Positions 16,390 to 24,453 of a stretch of DNA of 32,607 bases are shown here, in pieces. The stretch spans positions 1 through 32,607 of the forward strand of contig JACKFC010000043.1 of assembly GCA_020632665.1 (NCBI GenBank), given 5' to 3'. The translations under genes were made by a program, and so were the position numbers. The DNA is from Deltaproteobacteria bacterium. GTDB taxonomy: Bacteria; Myxococcota_A; UBA9042. Every line of letters begins with the position of its first letter. Positions within the stretch are counted from its first letter, which is position 1. The notes below the pieces were generated by a model. The model saw only the letters and a program-made list of their open reading frames with translations, made no database searches and was not told the origin of the DNA.

Positions 16390-16432
16390 GCCGCGCGCGC
16401 CCGACCCATCGCGGCCCCCGGAGAAACCAACG

Positions 16433-17350
16433 ATGCGATTGCACACGACCTTGCGGACCCTGACCCTCCTGCTCGCCGGCACCCTCGCCGTGGCCTGCGC
16501 CGACGTCGGCGGCGGCGGTGGCGGTGACGGCGCGGACACCAGCACCGGCGGCGGCACCGACGCGACGGGTGGCAACGACAGCACCGGCGGCGGCGGCACG
16601 GACGGCACCGGCGGTGGCGGCACGGACGGCACCGGCGGTACTGCGCAGGTCGTGACCATCAAGGAGATGCAGGAGGAGATGGAGAAGCTCGACTGCACGA
16701 AGTTCTCCTTCACCAACGGCCCCAAGGGCGTGAAGCTGGTCGACGTGATTGTCGCCTCGCCGATCCAGTTCAAGGCGATCCAGAGCAAGAACGGCGACCT
16801 CGACGCGGCCTACGTGCAGACCAAGGGCGGCGGCCTGTGGAACGGCATCTACGTGACCGCGGCCAACGGCGGCGAGTTCGGCAAGCTCAAGCAGGGCACG
16901 ACGGTGACGCTCGAGGGTGAGGTCAAGGATTACTACTGCGCGACGCAGTTCGACGCCAAGGTGATCACGCCGGGCACCGCCGCGGTCGAGATCCCGGTCG
17001 CGGTGACGCTGACGCTCGACAAGCTCGGCGACAAGGCTGCCGAGACCGACAACGAGGCCGCCGAGGGCGTGCTCGTCTCGCTCGAGAACCTGGTCGTCAG
17101 CGACAACGAGCCGCTGGGCACCGACGGCAAGCCGCACGGCGAGTTCTACGTCGGCAAGGACAAGAGCGACAAATCGGTGCTGGTCGCGCCGGGCTTCTCG
17201 ACGACGTTCTCGAAGAAGGGCGACGACGGCAACTACCGCGCCATCTTCGAGGTCGGCAAGGAGTTCAAGAGCATCCGCGGCATCGTCACCTACTCCTTCG
17301 GCAAGTGGCGGCTGATCCCGGTCGGCGACGCTGGCCTGGACGCCAAGTAG
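16433..17350 (+). CDS. Lipoprotein with Gly-rich linker and OB-fold-like domains
   Basis: A 305-residue secreted lipoprotein: signal peptide, lipobox LAVAC (Cys22), then a flexible Gly/Asp/Thr linker (about 25-71) that lifts the domain from the membrane. The folded part has two stretches of beta-strand pattern. The first includes GGGLWNGIYV and GTTVTLEGEVKDYY, the arrangement seen in OB-fold domains of secreted lipoproteins. The second includes EGVLVSLENLVVSD and GEFYVG. I infer OB folds from this pattern; ligand and function are unknown. Only two cysteines are seen after the lipobox (in LDCTKF and YYCATQF), which could form one disulfide. The downstream DsbA-like gene begins 68 bp later on the same strand, so the two may be co-transcribed. 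Confidence 0.75.
   Translation: MRLHTTLRTLTLLLAGTLAVACADVGGGGGGDGADTSTGGGTDATGGNDSTGGGGTDGTGGGGTDGTGGTAQVVTIKEMQEEMEKLDCTKFSFTNGPKGVKLVDVIVASPIQFKAIQSKNGDLDAAYVQTKGGGLWNGIYVTAANGGEFGKLKQGTTVTLEGEVKDYYCATQFDAKVITPGTAAVEIPVAVTLTLDKLGDKAAETDNEAAEGVLVSLENLVVSDNEPLGTDGKPHGEFYVGKDKSDKSVLVAPGFSTTFSKKGDDGNYRAIFEVGKEFKSIRGIVTYSFGKWRLIPVGDAGLDAK
16592..16639 (+). repeat. Perfect 24-bp tandem duplication in the lipoprotein linker
   Basis: Two identical 24-bp units (16592-16615 and 16616-16639) encode two copies of the eight-residue linker unit GGTDGTGG. They lie wholly in the disordered linker, where length changes should be tolerated. Confidence 0.85.
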
Positions 17351-17418
17351 GTCGGAAATAGGCGGCGACGCTCCGGCGTTGCTGCAACCCGTTCGCAGAT
17401 CTGTACAGGAGTTCGAAG

Positions 17419-18384
17419 ATGGACAAGTCCAACGCCTACGCGATCGCCGCGGTCCTCGCGGTGGCCGGCTTCTTGGTCGGCCGGATGGATTCCCGCCCCG
17501 CCGCCGTCGCCGTCGCCCCCGCAGCCATGCCGGGAACCGCCGCTGCGCCGGCCGCTGCCGCTGAGGCTGCCGCACCCGCAGCACCCGCCGCACCGGCACC
17601 GGCCGCACCGGCGCCAGCTGCGGTCGCCGCCGCTCCGGCACCGGCTCCGGCCGCGGCGCCGAAGCCGCAGAGCCTCGACAGCCAGAGCGACGAGGGCGCC
17701 GGCAAGGGCGCCGACCTCTCGAAGATCGCCGGATCGCCGGCAGATCGCGTGCCCTACCTCGGCGTCGACAAGGACCCGATGGTGCTCGTCACGGTCTTCT
17801 CGGACTTCCAATGCCCGGTCTGCCGCCGCTCGCACGATCCGATCAAGCAGCTCGTGCTCGACTTCCCCGGCAAGGTGAAGGTCGTCTTCCGCCACAACGC
17901 GCTCGAGATGCACGGCCGCTCGCAGCCCTCCGCGGTGGCCACGCTCGCCGCGCAGAAGCAGGGCAAGTTCTGGGAGTTCCACGACAAGCTCTTCGAGACC
18001 GGTCGCCTCGACGACGCCGGCTTCCTCGACCACGCCCGCGCGCTCGGCCTCGACGTCGCCAAATTCCAGAGCGAGCTGCAGAACGGCCAGCTGGTCGAGT
18101 GGGTCAAGCGCGAGTCGAAGATGGCCGAGGACCTCGGCGCCTCGGGTACGCCGGCCTTCTTCGTCAACGGCATCCGCCAGGTCGGCTGGGGCAGCTACCT
18201 CGCGCTCAAGTCGATGGTCGCGCGCGAGATCGCCGCTGGCGACCAGCTCGTGCAGGCCGGCACCAAGCCGGCCGACGTGGTCCGCAAGCGCATCGAGCAG
18301 CAGGCCAACAGCAACCACAAGAACGAGGGCGAGACCGTCCTCGACGGCAAGAAGTGGGCAAACCTGCTCCTCGCCAACCTGTAG
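17419..18384 (+). CDS. Membrane-anchored DsbA-family thioredoxin-fold protein
   Basis: A 321-residue protein. An uncleaved signal anchor (about residues 7-23, ending GRMDS) is followed by a ~55-residue Ala/Pro linker spanning the periplasm and a DsbA-like domain (about 105-310). The redox motif is CPVC (Cys132, Cys135) in FSDFQCPVCRRSHDP, and the cis-proline is Pro245 in GTPAFFVNG. The domain belongs to the DsbA/thioredoxin_4 group also found in BdbD-like proteins. It should oxidise or isomerise disulfides in exported proteins. The start has AGGAG 8 nt upstream. The next gene, a Cys-rich lipoprotein, overlaps its 3' end and is a natural client candidate. Whether it acts as oxidase or reductase cannot be told from sequence. 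Confidence 0.9.
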   Translation: MDKSNAYAIAAVLAVAGFLVGRMDSRPAAVAVAPAAMPGTAAAPAAAAEAAAPAAPAAPAPAAPAPAAVAAAPAPAPAAAPKPQSLDSQSDEGAGKGADLSKIAGSPADRVPYLGVDKDPMVLVTVFSDFQCPVCRRSHDPIKQLVLDFPGKVKVVFRHNALEMHGRSQPSAVATLAAQKQGKFWEFHDKLFETGRLDDAGFLDHARALGLDVAKFQSELQNGQLVEWVKRESKMAEDLGASGTPAFFVNGIRQVGWGSYLALKSMVAREIAAGDQLVQAGTKPADVVRKRIEQQANSNHKNEGETVLDGKKWANLLLANL

Positions 18385-19265
18385 CCGCCCTCGCGCTGCT
18401 GCTCTTCGCCCTGCCCGGCTGTGCCGGCGGGGGGACGACCGGGTCGGGCGCGAGCGACGCCGACGCCAACACTGCAGCGGACGTCACCGCGGACGCCACC
18501 GCCTCCGACGCAGCCTGTGCCGCCATCGACGCCGACGCCGGCGCCCGACTCTTCGGCGCGCCTTCCGGCAATACCGGCCTCTCTGCCGAACAATGCGGCC
18601 CATCATGCGGCTGCTTCAGCGCCCGGACGTGGTCCCCGGCCGAGCTCGACGCCCTGCGCGCGCGGGTCTTGGACGACGCGCCGAGCGCGCCGGCGGTGGA
18701 CCCCTATGCGGTCGCCACGCTCGACGTCGCGCCGGCTCCGGCGGGTAGCGTCTGCGCGGTCCTACCCGGCGCCGACGGGCACTACCGGCTGCAGGGCTAC
18801 GCCTCAGCTTCGCAAGCGGAGGCAGCCGGCGGCTTCGTCACCCACGCCGGCCGCTGCGGGCTCTGCTCCTCGCTCGCTGACCTCGCCGTCTACGCGGGTT
18901 CGCCGGATCTAACGGCGCCGGTGCGCAACTGCGGCTTGCAGGGGATGGCCGAGGGCCACGGCAGCAACGTCGCCTGCTTGGAGAAGCTGGGCTTCTCGCC
19001 CCCCTGCGCGGCGATCTGGGCCTACAACACCACCCACACCCGCACCGTCTGCCTGCAGACCTGCCTCGCCGAGCTGAAGAGCAAGCACCACCTGCCCGAC
19101 GGCAGCTTGAACCCGTGCATCGCCTGCGACGAAGAGCAATCCGGGCCGGTCTTCAAGGCCGTCGCAGGGCGGACGCGGCGCAACTCCGGTCTGCCTTCGG
19201 GCCTGTGCCGGCCCTGCGAGAGCGTGGCCCCGATCGCCCATGACGACGCCTTCCTCGACCCGTAG
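18354..19265 (+). CDS. Cys-rich lipoprotein, function unknown
   Basis: A 303-residue protein starting at GTG 18354, inside the 3' end of the DsbA-like gene (31-bp overlap). This start gives a compact signal peptide with lipobox LPGC (about Cys22) and then an Ala/Asp/Thr linker. No strong ribosome binding site is seen, so translation is probably coupled. The mature domain holds well over a dozen cysteines, several in C-x-x-C or near-paired form (CGPSCGC, RCGLC, CLQTC, PCIAC, LCRPC). It also has a basic motif GRTRRNSGL shortly before the last cysteine pair, which looks conserved in kind, though I cannot name the family. Location right after a DsbA-like gene suggests that it needs oxidative folding. 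Confidence 0.7.
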   Translation: MGKPAPRQPVAALALLLFALPGCAGGGTTGSGASDADANTAADVTADATASDAACAAIDADAGARLFGAPSGNTGLSAEQCGPSCGCFSARTWSPAELDALRARVLDDAPSAPAVDPYAVATLDVAPAPAGSVCAVLPGADGHYRLQGYASASQAEAAGGFVTHAGRCGLCSSLADLAVYAGSPDLTAPVRNCGLQGMAEGHGSNVACLEKLGFSPPCAAIWAYNTTHTRTVCLQTCLAELKSKHHLPDGSLNPCIACDEEQSGPVFKAVAGRTRRNSGLPSGLCRPCESVAPIAHDDAFLDP

Positions 19266-19366
19266 GTGGCGCTTTCCGTTGCTGCTGGGGGCGTGTTCTG
19301 GGTCGCGGCCGACGATCGGCACCAGGACGCGTGCTGATCGGCCCGACCTCGGCGCCGCGCTCGCGC

Positions 19367-19390
19367 GATCGGCGGCTCGATCGGCGGCTC
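19367..19390. repeat. 12-bp direct repeat in the convergent intergenic gap
   Basis: GATCGGCGGCTC occurs twice in tandem in the 137-bp gap between the convergent Cys-rich lipoprotein and Rv1355c-family genes. No hairpin with a T tract was found in this gap, so no intrinsic terminator can be called. Confidence 0.7.
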
Positions 19391-19402
19391 GCCGCTCCGG
19401 CC

Positions 19403-21706
19403 TCAATCGACGCCGAGCGGCGGGCGGATCCGCCCACTGCGGGCGCTGGGCGGCGAACAACGGCTGAGCCGCAGCAAGAGGAAAGGCGGCGCTAGCGACG
19501 GCGGGCTGAGGGCCGCCACGCCCGCCGCGATCGCCTCGAATTCGCGCCGGACCCACTCCGGATAGGCCGAAAAGCTGGGGTGCTGCGGCAAGCGGGCGAC
19601 AAAGAGCGCGCTGGCCCAAGGCTGAACCGCGAGACCCCGTGCGGTCGCCGCCAACCAGAAGCGCTGCAGCACCGCGCCGGCGCACAGGTCACGAGCGTCG
19701 CGGGCGTCGGGATCGTCGGCGACGGGGTCGCGCCCTTTGGTGTCGGGGACGTGCAACAACGCCAACGCCGCGGAGCCGGCAAACGCCTTCTCGGCCGGCC
19801 GACGGAGCGCGCTGCCGCCGAGGGAGGTCGCGACCCGGGCCAAGACGCCGCCGTCGAGCAGCAGCGGCAGGACGGCGCGCTCGCCGACGCTCATCTCCAA
19901 GGTGTCGATCGCCAGCCCGTCGACCGCGTCGGGCGCCTCGCGGACCTCGGCGGCGAGCTCCTCACGCCACGCCGGATGCAGGAATCGGACGCGATCTGCG
20001 GCCCCCGCCAAGGCTCCCCATCGGCCGCGGGTGGCGGCGTCTTCGACCAGGGTCAGCGCGCCGCCAGCCGCGGTGACGGCAGCGACGAGCGCGGCGCGAT
20101 CGGCCTCGTCGAGGCCGTCGCCCTGGTGCAATCGCCGGTTGGTGCAGCGCGCCCGGAGCTGCAAGGCGAGCGGATCCAGCGGCCCCGCAACGAGATCGGG
20201 CAGCAGCGAGACGCGAGTTGCCCCATCCGGCAAGGGCTCGACCTTCACCGAGCGACCGAGCGCCGGGGCCAGCAGGCGCAGGGTCTCGATCGCGCTGCCG
20301 AGGGCGACGACGACCGAGCGCCGGTCGGGATCCATCGCCGGCACCGCGACCTCGGGCCTCGGCGTCACCACGATCGCGTCCCCGGCGGCGGAGAACGCCA
20401 GCGGCTGGGCGTTGCCGCCGGTTGGGACCAGCGCGACCAGATCGAGCAGCGCACGCTTGGCGGCCGTTGGCAGCGGCGCACCCGGCGGCGGTCGCAGCGC
20501 GGCGAGCTGGGCGGGATCGAGGGCGTCGACGGCGCGGAGCAGTGGCGCGGCGGCGGTCCCGTCGGTTGCGGCCGAGAGGACGGCAGCGCGCGGGGCGCGA
20601 AGCGTCGCGGCGGCAGGGTCGAGCTGCGCGGCGAGGTCGACGCGGTAGCGGCCGCTGGGCAGTGGCAGGCCGAGGCCGATCTTGCGGGCGGCTTCGGTGA
20701 CGCTGCCAGCGCCGATGGCGACGGCGGAGGCGAGCTGCGGCCAAGACGAGACGGTCTCCCCCAACTCGACCAGGCTCGCGGCGGTGCGGTCGGAGAAGAC
20801 CGAGCGGCCGAGGACCGCCATGACGAAGGCGGCCCGGGCGTCTTCGTCGCCAGAGAGCAGCGCGGCGAGGTCGACGCCGGCGGCGAGGCCGTGGAAGAGC
20901 GGGCGCGCGGGCTCGAGATCGAAGCGCTCGACGTCGAGCAAGCCGCCCTCGCTGGTCGCCATCAGCACGGGGATGCCACGGGCCCGGGCTTGTTCGCGGA
21001 GCAAGATCTTGATCTCGAGCGCGTCGCATTCCTCGACCAGCAGGTCGACGGGGCGGCCGTCCTCGCGGGTGAGGAAGGCGTCGATCTCGTCCTGCCGCAC
21101 GCCGGCGGGGAAGGTCCGCAGGCGGATGTAGGGGTCGGCGGCGAGCATGGCCTGGGCGCAGAGCACGAGCTTGGGTCGGCCGAGGTCGAGCACGCCGGCG
21201 GCGAGGCGGTTGAGGTTGGAGAGGTCGAGGTGGTCGTGGTCGGCGAGGTGGAACTGCCCGCCGACGCCCTGGCGGGCGAGCGTCTGCGCGATGGCGGCGC
21301 CGACCGAGAGGCCGGCGACGGCGATGGTCAGGCCAGCGAGCCGCTGCTGCTCCTCGCGGGTGATGAGCAGGCGGTTGCGGTCGGTGCGCAGGGCGGCGAA
21401 ATCATCGGGTGGAAGGAGGCGGAGCAGCGTCGCGGCGGAGGGGAGCAGGACCCAGCGGCCGTAGCGCTCGCGACCACCGGCGGCGGCGTAGAAGTCGGCG
21501 CGGGCGGCGGCGGGATCGGCGGCGCGTCGGCCGCCGTTGCGGCTGCGCAGCAGGTCGTCGACTTGGGCGTCGAGGGTGTCGAGCAGCCGGGGGCCGGCGG
21601 GGCCGGCGGCCTCGGCGCGGAGGGCGGCGATCGCCTCGCGCTGCTGCGGGTCGGCGGGGTCGAAGATGCGGACCGTGAGGTCGTCTTTGTGCAGCGCAGG
21701 GTTCAT
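19403..21706 (-). CDS. Rv1355c-family protein: ThiF/E1-like domain fused to nitroreductase-like domain
   Basis: A 767-residue protein matching in layout the Rv1355c (MoeY) family. An N-terminal helper region (1-105) is followed by an E1-like adenylation domain: TDRNRLLIT, nucleotide loop GLSVG (132-136), ADHDHLDLSNLNR (about 155-167), and DLLVEECDALEIKILLRE near 230. About residue 415 onward (LVALVPTGGNAQP) resembles the flavin-dependent nitroreductase fold. ThiF domains adenylate the C-terminus of a ubiquitin-like sulfur carrier, but no carrier protein is encoded nearby and the reaction of this family is not established. The last ~25 residues are basic and differ in composition. Start ATG overlaps the preceding kinase stop as ATGA; a CGGAG site is 8 nt upstream. 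It is the last gene of a five-gene signalling operon. Confidence 0.85.
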   Translation of the reverse strand: MNPALHKDDLTVRIFDPADPQQREAIAALRAEAAGPAGPRLLDTLDAQVDDLLRSRNGGRRAADPAAARADFYAAAGGRERYGRWVLLPSAATLLRLLPPDDFAALRTDRNRLLITREEQQRLAGLTIAVAGLSVGAAIAQTLARQGVGGQFHLADHDHLDLSNLNRLAAGVLDLGRPKLVLCAQAMLAADPYIRLRTFPAGVRQDEIDAFLTREDGRPVDLLVEECDALEIKILLREQARARGIPVLMATSEGGLLDVERFDLEPARPLFHGLAAGVDLAALLSGDEDARAAFVMAVLGRSVFSDRTAASLVELGETVSSWPQLASAVAIGAGSVTEAARKIGLGLPLPSGRYRVDLAAQLDPAAATLRAPRAAVLSAATDGTAAAPLLRAVDALDPAQLAALRPPPGAPLPTAAKRALLDLVALVPTGGNAQPLAFSAAGDAIVVTPRPEVAVPAMDPDRRSVVVALGSAIETLRLLAPALGRSVKVEPLPDGATRVSLLPDLVAGPLDPLALQLRARCTNRRLHQGDGLDEADRAALVAAVTAAGGALTLVEDAATRGRWGALAGAADRVRFLHPAWREELAAEVREAPDAVDGLAIDTLEMSVGERAVLPLLLDGGVLARVATSLGGSALRRPAEKAFAGSAALALLHVPDTKGRDPVADDPDARDARDLCAGAVLQRFWLAATARGLAVQPWASALFVARLPQHPSFSAYPEWVRREFEAIAAGVAALSPPSLAPPFLLLRLSRCSPPSARSGRIRPPLGVD

Positions 21707-24444
21707 TGGCGAGGCTCCGTGCGTGGGATCCGCATCTCGAATCGCGCGCCGCCCAGCCGCGAGTGACCCAGGCGTAGGCTGCCGCCGTGCAGCTCGGCGA
21801 TCTCACGCGCGATGGCCAAGCCCATACCGGTGCCGGCGCCGGGGTCCTTGCTGGTGACGAAGGGCTCGAAGATGGCGTTGCGCCGCTCCTCCGGCACGCC
21901 CGGGCCGTCGTCGTCGACCGCGACCAGCCAATCGGCGCCGTCGCGCTCGGCTTCGACGCGGACCCGCCCGCCGGGACCGATCGCGTCCAGGGCGTTGAGC
22001 ACGAGGTTGGCCAAGGCCTGATCGAAGAGGTCGGGGTAGCCGAGCAAGGTCGCGCCTTGCAGCGTGGCCTCGACGATGGCTTGGTCGGGAACGCGGTGGC
22101 CGATCAGCGGCTGCAGCTCCTCCCAGCGCTCGGTGAGGGCGAACGAGACGCGCTCGCCGCGCTCGGCGTCGTGCCGGGCGAAGCGCTGGATCGCGCCGAT
22201 GATGCGCTGCACCCGCTGGCCGCCGCGCTCGATCGCGCCGAGCAGCTCGGCCCGCATCTCGGCCTCGAACATCGGCTCGGCCTGGTCCTCACGCAACAGG
22301 CGCACCGATTGCAGCAGGGCGTTGATCGGGTTGAGCACCTCGTGCGCCATTCCGGCCGAGAGCGCGCTCAACAGCTGCGCCCGCCCCGAACGGATCAGCG
22401 CCCGCTGCAGCCGCCGCAACCGGACCTGGGTATCGACCCGCGCCAGCAGCTCGTCGGCGGCGAAGGGCTTCTGCAAGAAGTCGTCGCAGCGCGCCTCGAA
22501 GCCCTGCAATACCGGCTCACGGCCGTGGCGCGCGGTCACCAAGATGACGCCGACGTGCTGCAGCTCGGCCTCGGTGCGGAGCGCGCGGACCAAGCCGAAG
22601 CCGTCCAGGCGCGGCATCATCACGTCGCTGACGATGACGTCGGGTCGCCAACTGCGGGCCAACTCCAGCGCGGCCTGGCCGTCGACGGCGGACTCGACGA
22701 CGTGCTCGCGGCCGACGATGCGCGCCATCCAGGCCCGCAGCTCCTCGTTGTCGTCGACGACCAGGATCCGGGCCGGATGGGCGCGGCTCGTAGGCGGCGC
22801 CTCGCCGAGGTCCGGCTCGCCCGCGGCGTGCAGCGGGATCAGCGCGCTCTGCGCTGCGTCGACAAAGGCGGCGACCTGCGCGGCGTCTGCGTCCGGAGCG
22901 ACGGCGAGGCCGGCCTCCGCATCCGGACTGGTCACGACCCGCGGCAGATCGAGGCGGAAGGTGGCGCCGGCACCGGCCGCGCTCTCGAGCTGCAGCCCAC
23001 CGCCGTGCAGCGCGGCGATCTCGTGCACCATCGCCAAGCCGATGCCGCTGCCTTCGATCGCGCGGCCGTCGGCGTCGACGGCGCGGCCGAAGCGCTCGGC
23101 GATCTTGGCCTGCTCCTCGGCGGCGATGCCGGGGCCGGTGTCGATCACCTCGATCGCGACGCGATCTTCGCCGACCGCGCGGGCGCGGACCTCGATCGTG
23201 TCGCCGGGCCGGATGTATTTGATCGCGTTGACGACGAGGTTCAGCACCGCGCGCGTCACCAGCGTCCGGTCCAGCTCGACGGGCAGCCGCTCCTCCGGCC
23301 AGTGCTGCCGCATCGTCAGCGAGCGCGCGCTCGCCAAGGGCTCGATATCGTTGAGGGTCGCACTGAGCACGTCGGCGAGGTCGAAGCGGCTCGGCCGCAG
23401 CGGCATCCGATCGGAGTCGATGCGCGCGAAATCGAGCAGCTCGTTGATCAGGCCGAGCAGGCTGCCGGCGTGCCGACGCAACGCCGCCGCCGCTTGTTTC
23501 GGGCTGCGCTCGCCGCGTTCGAGCTCTTCGACGGCGCTGAGCATGAGCGTCAGCGGGGTCTTGAACTCGTGACTGACGTTGGTGAAGAAGCGGTTCTGGG
23601 CGGAGCTCGCGGCTTCGAGCTGGGTGACGTTGTTGGCGAGGTCGCTCTTGGCGGCTTCGAGTGCGGCGGTGCGTTCGGCGACCTGCAGGGCGAGGCCGGC
23701 GCGGAGGCTCTCGAGCTCGGCGACGCGCTGCTGCAGCTCGTCGTGCGTGGCGAGCAGGCCCTCGATCATCTCCTGCCGGGAGGCGAAGCGCAGACGGATG
23801 CGCCGCCACAGCTCGCGGAGCCGGCCCAGCGCGCCGGGCCATTGCTCGACCCGCACCGTGATGACCACCGAGAGCGGCGCGACGCGCTCGATCTGCACAT
23901 CGGCCGGTGGCGCGCCGAGCATCGCCGGCACGCTGGAGAGGACGCCCGCCGCCGTCTCGAGGAAGGCCTGGGTCGGTGGGCAGCCGGGCTGGAAGTGGTA
24001 GTTGCCGCGCAGCACGCCTGGCTCGACTTGGTGGTAGCTGGCCTGGAAGAAGGCGAAGAGGAAGCGCCGCATCATCCCGGGGATGGCGCCGTAGACCAGG
24101 GCGGGGCCGAGCATGGCGCGCGAGGTATTGCCGAGGAAGCCGAGGCCGCCGCTCTTGCCGATCGAGCGGCCGATGGCGCGAAAGAGGTCGGGTTCGTCGG
24201 GCAAGGCGGCGGCGACCTGCTGCTCGACGGCGCACAGCACGCGGTAGTCGACCCATTTGTGCGCGGTGACGAGGTCGGCGCGCGGGATGTCCTCGTCGCG
24301 CACGATCGCGTCGACGACGGTCTCCTTCGCCACCCCCCGCGATTGCAGAAAAGCCCAGAAGACGTCGAAGGCGCGGGTGTTGACCAGACCGGGCGAGGTC
24401 TCTTCCGCGGCCTGCTGCTGGACCAGGGCTGCGTCGTCGCTCAT
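21703..24444 (-). CDS. Tandem hybrid histidine kinase (sensor-HK-REC-HK)
   Basis: A 913-residue cytoplasmic protein. Residues 1-220 form a domain I do not recognise (includes an RAIGRSIGKSGGLGFLG stretch); it may be the sensor. A coiled coil (about 225-280) leads to kinase 1, with phospho-acceptor His292 in SHEFKTP and an ATPase domain having NLVVNAIKY, DTGPGI and GSGIGL. A receiver follows (about 565-680), with VVDDNEEL, phospho-acceptor Asp607 in SDVMMP and Lys in QKPF. Kinase 2 has His701 in MAHEVLNP and a complete ATPase domain (NLVLNALDA, DDGPGV, GTGMGL). All catalytic residues of both kinases look intact. No transmembrane segment is evident. The gene starts 9 bp after the PilZ-like gene ends. 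Confidence 0.92.
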   Translation of the reverse strand: MSDDAALVQQQAAEETSPGLVNTRAFDVFWAFLQSRGVAKETVVDAIVRDEDIPRADLVTAHKWVDYRVLCAVEQQVAAALPDEPDLFRAIGRSIGKSGGLGFLGNTSRAMLGPALVYGAIPGMMRRFLFAFFQASYHQVEPGVLRGNYHFQPGCPPTQAFLETAAGVLSSVPAMLGAPPADVQIERVAPLSVVITVRVEQWPGALGRLRELWRRIRLRFASRQEMIEGLLATHDELQQRVAELESLRAGLALQVAERTAALEAAKSDLANNVTQLEAASSAQNRFFTNVSHEFKTPLTLMLSAVEELERGERSPKQAAAALRRHAGSLLGLINELLDFARIDSDRMPLRPSRFDLADVLSATLNDIEPLASARSLTMRQHWPEERLPVELDRTLVTRAVLNLVVNAIKYIRPGDTIEVRARAVGEDRVAIEVIDTGPGIAAEEQAKIAERFGRAVDADGRAIEGSGIGLAMVHEIAALHGGGLQLESAAGAGATFRLDLPRVVTSPDAEAGLAVAPDADAAQVAAFVDAAQSALIPLHAAGEPDLGEAPPTSRAHPARILVVDDNEELRAWMARIVGREHVVESAVDGQAALELARSWRPDVIVSDVMMPRLDGFGLVRALRTEAELQHVGVILVTARHGREPVLQGFEARCDDFLQKPFAADELLARVDTQVRLRRLQRALIRSGRAQLLSALSAGMAHEVLNPINALLQSVRLLREDQAEPMFEAEMRAELLGAIERGGQRVQRIIGAIQRFARHDAERGERVSFALTERWEELQPLIGHRVPDQAIVEATLQGATLLGYPDLFDQALANLVLNALDAIGPGGRVRVEAERDGADWLVAVDDDGPGVPEERRNAIFEPFVTSKDPGAGTGMGLAIAREIAELHGGSLRLGHSRLGGARFEMRIPRTEPRQ

Positions 24445-24453
24445 GCCACCAGC

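Larger units (their letters stand above)
16108..16432. other. Divergent control region between pilM and the OB-fold lipoprotein
   Basis: This 325-bp stretch has no convincing gene. It contains a promoter-like sequence toward pilM, a 7-bp inverted repeat near its middle, a run of GATCGCGGC microrepeats, and a promoter-like sequence toward the lipoprotein gene. All are listed separately. I see no riboswitch-like or RNA-gene structure. Confidence 0.7.

Noticed and set aside
16108..16432. Sigma54 promoter for the pil operon
   Set aside because: No TGGCAC-N5-TTGC-type element was found on either strand, while a reasonable sigma70-type promoter is present.
17351..17418. Hairpin GCGACGC-TCCG-GCGTTGC between the OB-fold lipoprotein and dsbA-like genes
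   Set aside because: The stem needs a G-U pair and there is no T tract. It could be an attenuator, but the evidence is too thin to annotate.
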